A stretch of DNA of 20,558 nt. Source: Treponema sp. GTDB taxonomy: Bacteria; Spirochaetota; Spirochaetia; Treponematales; Treponemataceae. The stretch spans positions 1 to 20,558 of the forward strand of contig JAGARY010000281.1 of assembly GCA_017622055.1 (NCBI GenBank), read 5' to 3'. Below are positions 7,509 through 14,100 of this stretch, one piece after another; the stretch's first letter is position 1, and every line of letters begins with the position of its first letter. The translations under genes were made by a program, and so were the position numbers. A model generated the notes under the pieces. It saw only the letters and a list, made by a program, of their open reading frames with translations, ran no database searches and was not told the DNA's origin.

Positions 7509-9272
7509 CTACAAACTTTGAGCCATGCGCAAGTTGTAATATGCACCTTTTTTTTCCATAAGTTCGGAAGGAGTTCCACTCTCAACAATGCCCAAATTAT
7601 CAATTACAAAAATTCGGCTGGCATTTTGAATTGTAGAAAGCCTGTGAGCAATTACAAAACTTGTGCGACCTTTTAGCATACTTGCAATTCCTGCCTGAAC
7701 CAAAAGTTCAGTTTTTGTGTCTATGCTACTAGTTGCTTCATCCAAAATTAAAATGCGTGGATTAGAAAGCATTGTTCTTGCAAAAGCAACCAACTGTCGC
7801 TGACCATTACTCAATTCACCACCGCGAGCAGTAAGTGGAGTATCATAACCTTTTTCTAATTTGCAAATAAAGTCATGTGCATGAACAGCCTTACTAGCTT
7901 CAATCATTTCTTCTTCTGTAGCATCCAATTTTCCGTACATAATATTTTCTCTAATTGTACCACTAAAAATGTAATTATCCTGAGTCATAATTCCCATTTG
8001 TGTACGCAAAGAATCAATCTGAACATCTTTAATATCAGTTCCGTCAATTAAAATTTGTCCAGATTTAATATCATAAAAACGGCTAATCAAATTTACAACT
8101 GTAGATTTACCAGCACCAGTTGGACCTACCAAAGCAATTGTTTCGCCAGCCTTTACAGAAAAACTCAAATCTTTAAGAACATCTACTTTTGGAGTATAAC
8201 CAAAAGTAACGTTTTTAAAATCAACGTTTCCCTTAATTGCAGGCATTTCTTTAGCATCCTCTTTGCTAGTTACTACAGCCTTTGTATCAATAATTTCAAA
8301 AATGCGTTCTGCACCACTTGCCGCGTTAATAAATTGATTATAAAAATTACTCAAGTTCATAATTGGCTGCCAGAACATTCCAACATAAGAACCAAAAGCA
8401 ATATAAGTTCCAATAGAAACATTATCAATTCCAAGAACCATAACTCCCACAAGGTAAAGACTCATAGTTCCAACGCCCCAACACAAATCAATCCAAGAGC
8501 CAAAAGCATCACACCATCTAACAGCACGAATAAATTCTTTTCTATCGTCCCAAACCAAATCTTGAAAAGTTTTATCAGTTTCTTTTTCGGCTCTAAAACT
8601 TTGAATAATTTTAATTCCAGACAAATCTTCATTAATAAACGCATTTAAGTTTGAAGATTTTTGTCTTTTTGCCTTCCAATGTTTTTCTGCCATAATAGAA
8701 ATCAAAAAAACACCAACAATTAAAAAAGGCAAAGTACAAAGAGCAGCCAAAGCAAGCTTCCAGTTTTTTACAAACATAATAATCATTACCGCAAAAACAG
8801 TAATTAAGTTTGGAATTAAAGTTGTAACCGCATTTTCAATAATATCTTTTAAAGAGTTTGTATCACCAATAATTCTTGCCAAGATTTTTCCAGAAGGCCT
8901 TGAATCAAAAAAAGCCAAATCAAGACTCTGAATATGATCATACAATTGTTGTCGCAATTCCTGAATTACTTTGTTACTAGTTTTTGCCATAAAAATCATA
9001 CGAAGTTTAATAGCACCAATAGCAAGCAAATTCAAAATTCCACTAAAACAAACAATCTTTATGAATCCCGGAATATTATTTTTCATGATGTATTTATCAA
9101 TGGCAGTTTCTGTAAGCAACGGATTAATCAAATCTACAATTGTTCCAAAAGCCATCAAAGCAAAAACACCAATAATAGTTTTTTTATATTTTAAAAGATA
9201 TTTAAAAAGCCGTGGCATAGTCTCAAAATTCGACTTTTTTACCAACGCTTCATCAACCTTATAACTATTCAT
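7509..9272 (-). CDS. ABC exporter half-transporter, catalytic (TM288/BmrD-like) subunit
   Basis: Predicted 587-residue inner-membrane protein: an ABC type-1 exporter membrane domain of six helices (about residues 25-320) fused to an ATPase domain (about 350-587). Walker A is GPTGAGKST (Lys389), the Q-loop is in GIMTQDNYIFSGTI, the signature is LSNGQ (487-491) and Walker B is ILILDEATSSID with catalytic Glu512. The H-loop is IAHRLST. The signature departs from LSGGQ while the Glu is intact. That pattern marks the TM288/BmrD-type subunit of heterodimeric exporters, in which one ATP site is degenerate. It starts 12 bases after the partner gene, with AAGGA upstream. Such pairs export drugs, lipids or peptides; the substrate is unknown. 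Confidence 0.93.
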   Translation of the reverse strand: MNSYKVDEALVKKSNFETMPRLFKYLLKYKKTIIGVFALMAFGTIVDLINPLLTETAIDKYIMKNNIPGFIKIVCFSGILNLLAIGAIKLRMIFMAKTSNKVIQELRQQLYDHIQSLDLAFFDSRPSGKILARIIGDTNSLKDIIENAVTTLIPNLITVFAVMIIMFVKNWKLALAALCTLPFLIVGVFLISIMAEKHWKAKRQKSSNLNAFINEDLSGIKIIQSFRAEKETDKTFQDLVWDDRKEFIRAVRWCDAFGSWIDLCWGVGTMSLYLVGVMVLGIDNVSIGTYIAFGSYVGMFWQPIMNLSNFYNQFINAASGAERIFEIIDTKAVVTSKEDAKEMPAIKGNVDFKNVTFGYTPKVDVLKDLSFSVKAGETIALVGPTGAGKSTVVNLISRFYDIKSGQILIDGTDIKDVQIDSLRTQMGIMTQDNYIFSGTIRENIMYGKLDATEEEMIEASKAVHAHDFICKLEKGYDTPLTARGGELSNGQRQLVAFARTMLSNPRILILDEATSSIDTKTELLVQAGIASMLKGRTSFVIAHRLSTIQNASRIFVIDNLGIVESGTPSELMEKKGAYYNLRMAQSL

Positions 9273-9284
9273 ATTATTTTCCTT

Positions 9285-11027
9285 TTAATACTGTGAATCG
9301 TAAGTTTCTTTGTACAATCCACCTTTTGCAAGAAGTTCCTCGTGAGTTCCTTCTTCACAAACTTTTCCGCCATCCAAAACAATAATTTTGTCGGCTTTTC
9401 TAACTGCACTAATTCTGTGAGCAATAATAATTTTTGTCATTCCAGAAAGTTCAGCCAAAACACCTTGAATTTCTTGTTCTGTTTCTGTGTCCAAAGCACT
9501 TGTTGAATCGTCCAAAACAAGGATTGGAGTTTTTCTTGCCAAAGCACGAGCAATTGTAATTCTTTGCTTTTGACCACCACTAAGACCAACGCCCCGTTCA
9601 CCAATTACAGTGTGTTCTTTGTCTTTCATTTTGTCTACAAACTCAGCCGAGTGAGACTTTTCCAAAGCCAAGCGGACGGTTGGTGTTGTCATTGTTTCCC
9701 GTTCACCAAGGCGGATGTTTCCGTCAATTGTGTCGCTAAACAAGAAAATATCTTGCATTACACAAGCCACCGATTTTCGTAAAGTTGCCAAAGGAAACTG
9801 TCTAATATCAACGCCATCAAGTTCAATGCTTCCGTCCGAAACATCATACATACGTTTTAGCAAGTTGATAATTGTAGTTTTTCCAGAACCTGTGGCTCCC
9901 ATAATTCCCAAAGTTTGTCCCGCTTGAATTTCAAAAGAAACATCTTCCAAAATTTTGTTCTCGCCAGCTTTGTATGTAACATTGTTAAATTTTACCGAAC
10001 CAGAAACATCAAATGGCGAAAGCAAATCTTCTTCAATTTTAGATTCATCCAAAATGTCTGGCATTTCAGAATAAATTTTGTTCAAACGTTTAATACTTGC
10101 TTTTGCACTGGCAAAACCGTTTGTAAGCCAACCAAGCATTTCAATTGGCCAAATCATACCGCCAACATATTGAATAAAAGCAATCAGTTCACCCATAGAA
10201 AGTTTTTCGCCACCCATAAGTGGATTTCCATGAATTACAATCAAACCACCAAGAAGCAAACTAATAACAGAAAGCATTCTTGTAATAATTTGAATCATTG
10301 GATTGTATTTTACAAAAACACGACTCAAATCAATATTCAATTCATAATATTTTTGATTGTGCTTGTGAAACTTATTAATTTCAAAACCTTCACGAGCAAA
10401 TGCTTTTACAGTTCTAACACCAGCAAGGTTTTCTGCCGCAGTATTGTTTAATTCAGAGTTTTTTTGTGCTAAATCACCAAACAAAACATCAAGTTTCTTT
10501 TCCATTTTTAAAGCAATAAAAGCAGCCGCAACCATTCCCGCACAAGGAATTAAAGCCAATTGCCAATTTATTCTGAACAAAAAGAAAATTGTTGTAATTG
10601 TTCTAATAATAACTTCTGCCATCAAAATGCCCATGTAAGCGGCAACGTCCCAAATGCGGTCAACGTCATCTTTTACACGACTCATTAATTCACCAGAGTT
10701 AATTCCATCAAAAAAGTTTGCCGAAAGACTTTGAATCTTTTGAAAAAGATTAATTCTTACTTCCGAAGCAATTTTTGAACCAGCAAAATCACACAAAAAT
10801 TCTTTTGTATACTGAAAAATACAACGGCCAACACCAACAGATAAAATTCCAATCAATAATAATTTTAAGGGTTCAATATTATGAGCCAACAAAACATCAT
10901 CAACAATGTGTTGCACAAATAATGGAGCAAGTTGATCTAAAAATGTACTTGCAGTCATGGCAACAAATGCAATTATGTAAACAAAAGCATACTTTTTAAA
11001 ATACCTAGCTAAATTTAATTTGTTCAT
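9285..11027 (-). CDS. ABC exporter half-transporter, degenerate-site (TM287/BmrC-like) subunit
   Basis: Predicted 580-residue membrane-ATPase fusion, first gene of the exporter pair. Six membrane helices (from about YAFVYIIAFVAMT) precede the nucleotide-binding domain with Walker A GATGSGKTT (Lys383) and a canonical LSGGQKQ signature. Walker B is LVLDDSTSALD, where Asp507 replaces the catalytic Glu; the H-loop is IAHRISA. With its own Asp and the partner's LSNGQ signature, both halves of the degenerate ATP site are accounted for. The other site has this protein's LSGGQ and the partner's Glu512 and should hydrolyse ATP. No Shine-Dalgarno site is visible before the ATG (ATACTTTT precedes it). 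Expression may therefore depend on the upstream small reading frame or on a very short leader. Confidence 0.93.
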   Translation of the reverse strand: MNKLNLARYFKKYAFVYIIAFVAMTASTFLDQLAPLFVQHIVDDVLLAHNIEPLKLLLIGILSVGVGRCIFQYTKEFLCDFAGSKIASEVRINLFQKIQSLSANFFDGINSGELMSRVKDDVDRIWDVAAYMGILMAEVIIRTITTIFFLFRINWQLALIPCAGMVAAAFIALKMEKKLDVLFGDLAQKNSELNNTAAENLAGVRTVKAFAREGFEINKFHKHNQKYYELNIDLSRVFVKYNPMIQIITRMLSVISLLLGGLIVIHGNPLMGGEKLSMGELIAFIQYVGGMIWPIEMLGWLTNGFASAKASIKRLNKIYSEMPDILDESKIEEDLLSPFDVSGSVKFNNVTYKAGENKILEDVSFEIQAGQTLGIMGATGSGKTTIINLLKRMYDVSDGSIELDGVDIRQFPLATLRKSVACVMQDIFLFSDTIDGNIRLGERETMTTPTVRLALEKSHSAEFVDKMKDKEHTVIGERGVGLSGGQKQRITIARALARKTPILVLDDSTSALDTETEQEIQGVLAELSGMTKIIIAHRISAVRKADKIIVLDGGKVCEEGTHEELLAKGGLYKETYDSQY

Positions 11028-11178
11028 AAAAGTATAATTCTAAAAATGACTTGAAAATAAATGGCTTAAACCACCCAACAAAAAAGTTCGACACAAACAG
11101 CAAATTATGCCGAATACAACAAAGCACACTGGTACATTGTGCGTCCAAAAAAGCGAGGAAAATAAAATGTAAAGATTT

Positions 11179-11265
11179 TTAGTTCTTAGACTTTGTAAAA
11201 AGACTAGGAAGATTCTTTTCCATTTTATTTACGCCGCTATAATTCACAAAAACATTTGTACACAT
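11179..11265 (-). CDS. Putative 28-residue leader peptide upstream of the ABC exporter
   Basis: A short frame reading MCTNVFVNYSGVNKMEKNLP and on to LFTKSKN has a perfect AAGGAGG ribosome site (minus strand of 11276-11282), 10 bases before its ATG. It ends 151 bases upstream of the exporter gene. No homologue is recognised. The case for translation is the ribosome site, which is the best in this region, while the exporter's first gene has none. The closest known parallel is bmrB, a small leader frame that controls bmrCD of B. subtilis by ribosome-mediated attenuation. A small hairpin GGTT-CAT-AACC lies between the ribosome site and the ATG. I do not see a textbook terminator downstream, so attenuation is only a hypothesis. 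Confidence 0.4.
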   Translation of the reverse strand: MCTNVFVNYSGVNKMEKNLPSLFTKSKN

Positions 11266-11398
11266 GGGTTATGAACCTCCTTTTCCCTTACAAATTTGAT
11301 ATGATAGCTAAAAACTGATAACTCAATGTTTTTACACTCTACTGAAACAAAAAAAAATAGTCAACAGAAAACAAAAAAATAACAAAAATATCAGAAGT

Positions 11399-11425
11399 TC
11401 ACCGTATAAAAAAATCATACGGTGA
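11399..11425 (-). terminator. Hairpin after the GH5 gene, possible terminator
   Basis: TCACCGTAT (11399-11407) pairs perfectly with ATACGGTGA (11417-11425) around a 9-base loop, 18 bases past the GH5 stop codon. On the minus strand a T-rich stretch starts only about 9 bases after the stem, so it is not a textbook intrinsic terminator, but its place fits that role or 3'-end protection. Confidence 0.45.
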
Positions 11426-11443
11426 GGCGTGTGTAAAGAATTA

Positions 11444-13156
11444 TTAAATTTTCGGCAAAAATTCCTTAAAACAATTTACTAATTCCGAATTTATTTTTTC
11501 TTTGTTTGGAGTTTCTTTTGTTGGGTCGGAAAAGTATAATCCAAAGTTCCATTCATGATATGTATGATAGTTAAAACCTGCTGTAAGATTTTTAAATATT
11601 TCAATAGAATCTTTTACATAGTCAACCCCACCATTGTTATTTTCAAAACAATGTCTAATGCACCCAAATTCTCCAATAAAAATTGGTTTATTAAATTCTT
11701 TTACAACTTGAATTGTTGACGTAATTTTTTGATTAAGAAATTCTTTTGTAAAATTTGTTGCTACTTGAGCATAATTTAAATCAAAACCAAAAGAAGCATT
11801 ACATGTATTTGCCTTAATGTTATTTGATTTCATCCAAATTGAAAGTCTATAAGTGCAATCTTTATTTATTAAAAAATTTTCTGGTGCAGTCAAATAAGCC
11901 CAAGATTCCGTATTTTTAATAACATAACATCCATCTGCATTATGACCATCTGAAAACTCCCAAGTAGCAGTTTCTGTTGATTTATTATCTTTTGTTCCAA
12001 AATACCAATATGGCTCTGTTGAAAAATCATGCTCTTTTAGGATTTTTTCATTTCCATTTTTGTCTATTTCTGTAAGAATCAAATCATCAATATATAAACA
12101 ACCATTTTGATTCAAGTATCCAGGTTTTACAGATATTTGAAAAACATTTGTAGCAGATGTGTCTACATAATTTGAATTTATTTCATAGTAAAATTGTTTC
12201 CATTCTGAAGAAAACTCTTTGAATTGATTTGTAGATTCTTTTATATATTTTGTTTGTTCTATCATTATTTTCGATTCATCTGGATACACAATTTTTTCTG
12301 AATATTCTGGAATCCAACTTGCCTGTTGATGTGTGTATCTAATTGGATCATAACTGTGAAGTTCGTAAACTAAGTTGTTATCTTCAATAATTGGAAAAGC
12401 GTCTTTTTCATTAAAACTATAATATTTTTTTTCTGTTGAATTAGAAATAACACCAATGGCTCTTTCTACAAATAACACGTGATTTTTATCTACAGTTCTA
12501 ATTGCCTCTGAAATTTCTTTTGCTAAATTATGCCATTGTTCTAAAGAAGTTTTTACATTGTTTTGAATGTATGGAACAATTGGTTCATTAACTAATCCCC
12601 ACCCAATTATAGTTGAGCAATCTTTGTAATAATCTGCAATTTTTTTCCATAAAGCAACTAATCTCTTTTGATTTTCTTTTTCTGAAAATAGTGAAAGTCC
12701 ATTACCTAGTGATTGAAATCCACCTTGAGGAACATGCATATTTACTATTAAGTAGATATTATTTTCTTTTGCCCATTCTATATTTTTGTTAAGCCAATCA
12801 AATCCTTCATTTTTGTAAATATACGGATTTGAATCATCTTCAAATAATTGATAATTAATATAAAATCTTACTGCGTTGAATCCTAGTTGTTTTAATTCTT
12901 TGTAGCTTTCTTTTGTGTGATGATATTTTGGTTCTTCAGAAGGATTTCCCCAAACTGTATTTCCAAAGGCCATGCTTTTTATAAAAAAGTCTTTTCCATC
13001 AGGTGTAACAAGCTTTTGATTTTGAACTTTAATGAATTTCATTTGTTTTGTATCCTCTATTTTTGCAGAATTGATATTTTGACAACTTATATAAACAAAA
13101 CTAAGAGTCAACCAAAACAGAAAAAAGATGTTTTTATTTTTCTTGATTTTTCCCAT
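11444..13156 (-). CDS. Lipoprotein GH5-family glycoside hydrolase with inserted carbohydrate-binding-like domain
   Basis: Predicted 570-residue surface lipoprotein that would cut beta-1,4-glucan or mannan outside the cell. A basic start (MGKIKKNKN), a hydrophobic core and VYISC (Cys25) form a spirochaete-style relaxed lipobox. The (beta/alpha)8 barrel begins near FIKVQNQKLVTPDGKDFFIK. NAVRFYIN, IVNMHVPQGG, GWGLVNEPI with acid/base Glu191, YELHSYDP, and PIFIGEFGC with nucleophile Glu496 follow the clan GH-A pattern. Between the HSYDP strand (about 270) and the nucleophile strand (about 490) lies an insert at about 310-460, which looks like a beta-sandwich carbohydrate-binding module (CLYIDDLILTEID, YRLSIWMKSNN). 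The promoter -10 is 6 bases from the ATG and no ribosome site is present. The substrate is not decided by sequence. Confidence 0.88.
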   Translation of the reverse strand: MGKIKKNKNIFFLFWLTLSFVYISCQNINSAKIEDTKQMKFIKVQNQKLVTPDGKDFFIKSMAFGNTVWGNPSEEPKYHHTKESYKELKQLGFNAVRFYINYQLFEDDSNPYIYKNEGFDWLNKNIEWAKENNIYLIVNMHVPQGGFQSLGNGLSLFSEKENQKRLVALWKKIADYYKDCSTIIGWGLVNEPIVPYIQNNVKTSLEQWHNLAKEISEAIRTVDKNHVLFVERAIGVISNSTEKKYYSFNEKDAFPIIEDNNLVYELHSYDPIRYTHQQASWIPEYSEKIVYPDESKIMIEQTKYIKESTNQFKEFSSEWKQFYYEINSNYVDTSATNVFQISVKPGYLNQNGCLYIDDLILTEIDKNGNEKILKEHDFSTEPYWYFGTKDNKSTETATWEFSDGHNADGCYVIKNTESWAYLTAPENFLINKDCTYRLSIWMKSNNIKANTCNASFGFDLNYAQVATNFTKEFLNQKITSTIQVVKEFNKPIFIGEFGCIRHCFENNNGGVDYVKDSIEIFKNLTAGFNYHTYHEWNFGLYFSDPTKETPNKEKINSELVNCFKEFLPKI

Positions 13157-13162
13157 ACAAAA

Positions 13163-13191
13163 ATTATATGCTACGATTATGAAGTTTACAA
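13163..13191 (-). promoter_or_regulatory. Promoter of the GH5 lipoprotein gene
   Basis: On the minus strand, TTGTAA (13186-13191, 4/6), 17 bp, then a perfect TATAAT (13163-13168). Six bases separate the -10 from the ATG, so transcription should start at the A of the start codon. No other in-frame start lies between this ATG and the upstream stop, and no Shine-Dalgarno site is present. Confidence 0.6.
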
Positions 13192-13209
13192 ATAAAAAGA
13201 TTTGTTTGA

Positions 13210-13288
13210 TTTAGGGTTTAATACAAACCCTAAAAACGGCCGAGTCAAGGCCTTGAGCAAAGCGTGCCTTGATCGGACGTATTTTTTT
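13210..13288. repeat. Two adjacent hairpins in a divergent intergenic region
   Basis: Hairpin 1 is perfect: TTTAGGGTTT (13210-13219), loop AATAC, AAACCCTAAA (13225-13234). Hairpin 2 runs from about 13236 to 13280. In it CCGA and TCAAGGC (13240-13251, with G13244 bulged) pair with GCCTTGA and TCGG (13266-13276), flanked by ACG/CGT; it is followed by seven Ts (13282-13288). A 12-base palindrome TCAAGGCCTTGA lies within it. This looks like a terminator on the plus strand, and a weaker one on the minus strand. Yet the gap separates divergent genes, where no transcript should need ending. Confidence 0.6.
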
Positions 13289-13341
13289 GTGGTTGAATTT
13301 GTGATTATATTAAACTACAAACTTAATGATTTTTATTTTTT

Positions 13342-13369
13342 TTGAATGTATGATTATTTCTATTAGTAT
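13342..13369 (+). promoter_or_regulatory. Possible promoter of the first GNAT gene
   Basis: TTGAAT (13342-13347) and TAGTAT (13364-13369), each a 4/6 match, are separated by 16 bp. The start would lie about 30 bases before ATG 13406. AT-richness makes chance matches likely. Confidence 0.35.
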
Positions 13370-13405
13370 GGATAACTAATATAAAAAATTATGGAGGAGA
13401 CTTTT

Positions 13406-13921
13406 ATGGCAATTTTAGAAACTGAACGGTTAATTTTGAGACCTTTGACTGTGAAAGATTATCAGGCGTGTTTTAAATGGTGCGGTGACGCTCGTGTTAA
13501 TGAATATATGATTTATCCTCTATATAAAAAGGCGGAAGATGTAAAAGAATGGCTTAAAACTGTAAATGATGATGAAAGAAGTATGTGTTTTGGCTATGTT
13601 TTGAAGGAAACTGGAGAATTGATTGGAAGCGGAAGTGTTGATTTTCATGAAAATGAAGGAAATAGATGGAGCATCGGCTACAATTTAGCTTACGACGCAT
13701 GGGGAAAAGGCTACGCAACTGAAGCAATTTCTAAAATTATTGAATATGCTCGCTCTCGTTTTGAAATTAAAGAAATCTACGGAACTTTTGCTGCCGAAAA
13801 TAACGGTTCACGTCGTGTTATGGAAAAATTGGGAATGACTTTTTTTGAAGATTGCGAATACACAAAATTTGACGGAAGCCGAACTTACAAAGCAAAAACT
13901 TACAGAAAAATTTTTTATTGA
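13406..13921 (+). CDS. GNAT N-acetyltransferase, RimJ/RimL type
   Basis: Predicted 171-residue cytoplasmic acetyltransferase using acetyl-CoA. It begins LETERLILRPLTVKDY, the usual opening of the Acetyltransf_3 (RimJ/RimL) group. The central beta hairpin (GELIGSGSVDF, then WSIGYNLA) leads to the acetyl-CoA loop YDAWGKGYATEA, a match to the Q/R-x-x-G-x-G/A motif with W-G-K-G-Y. The C-terminal AENNGSRRVMEKLGM is the second conserved motif. An ATG at 13391 is in frame, but it overlaps the ribosome site GGAGGA (13393-13398), which is 7 bases from ATG 13406, so the later start is taken. The acceptor (a ribosomal protein N-terminus, an antibiotic or another amine) is unknown. It is divergent from the GH5 gene and separate from the AAA+ pair downstream. 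Confidence 0.92.
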   Translation: MAILETERLILRPLTVKDYQACFKWCGDARVNEYMIYPLYKKAEDVKEWLKTVNDDERSMCFGYVLKETGELIGSGSVDFHENEGNRWSIGYNLAYDAWGKGYATEAISKIIEYARSRFEIKEIYGTFAAENNGSRRVMEKLGMTFFEDCEYTKFDGSRTYKAKTYRKIFY

Positions 13922-14100
13922 AATTCAGTCTTTTGAATCATTAAGAAGTTTTAAGTCTATATTCTTTTCTCAAAATTTAACTTTTAAACAAAAATGACTA
14001 TATTAGATGTGCGTTTTTATTTTGGTTTAACACATTTGTGTTATTTTTTTTGTTGTTTCCGCACTTGATGTGGGAATCTTTCTGTTTTATGAGGAAAAAT

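Larger units (their letters stand above)
11028..11443. other. 416-base intergenic region upstream of the ABC exporter operon
   Basis: This gap lies between two minus-strand genes. It holds a 28-codon minus-strand reading frame with a strong ribosome site (listed separately) and an imperfect hairpin GCACA..TGTGC between that frame and the exporter gene (around 11124-11142). A very A-rich stretch covers about 11345-11390, and a hairpin sits next to the GH5 gene end (listed separately). No longer gene is supported on either strand. Confidence 0.5.

Noticed and set aside
8055..8648. 197-codon plus-strand frame antisense to the ABC exporter
   Set aside because: Composition (Asn, Ser, Lys, Ile) and the clear exporter on the other strand mark it as a shadow frame.
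11114..11145. GCACA..TGTGC hairpin as an attenuator terminator for the ABC operon
   Set aside because: The stem is only 5+2 bp with a mismatch, and on the minus strand it is followed by TTTGTTG rather than a solid T-tract.
11066..11164. Plus-strand stretch coding for NYAEYNKAHWYIVRPKKRGK without a stop
   Set aside because: It has no start codon or ribosome site, spans only about 31 codons and matches no family I can name.
14038..14100. GTG 14038 as the AAA+ start
   Set aside because: The extra 21 residues are encoded by T-rich DNA without a ribosome site, while ATG 14101 has GAGGA 5 bases upstream.
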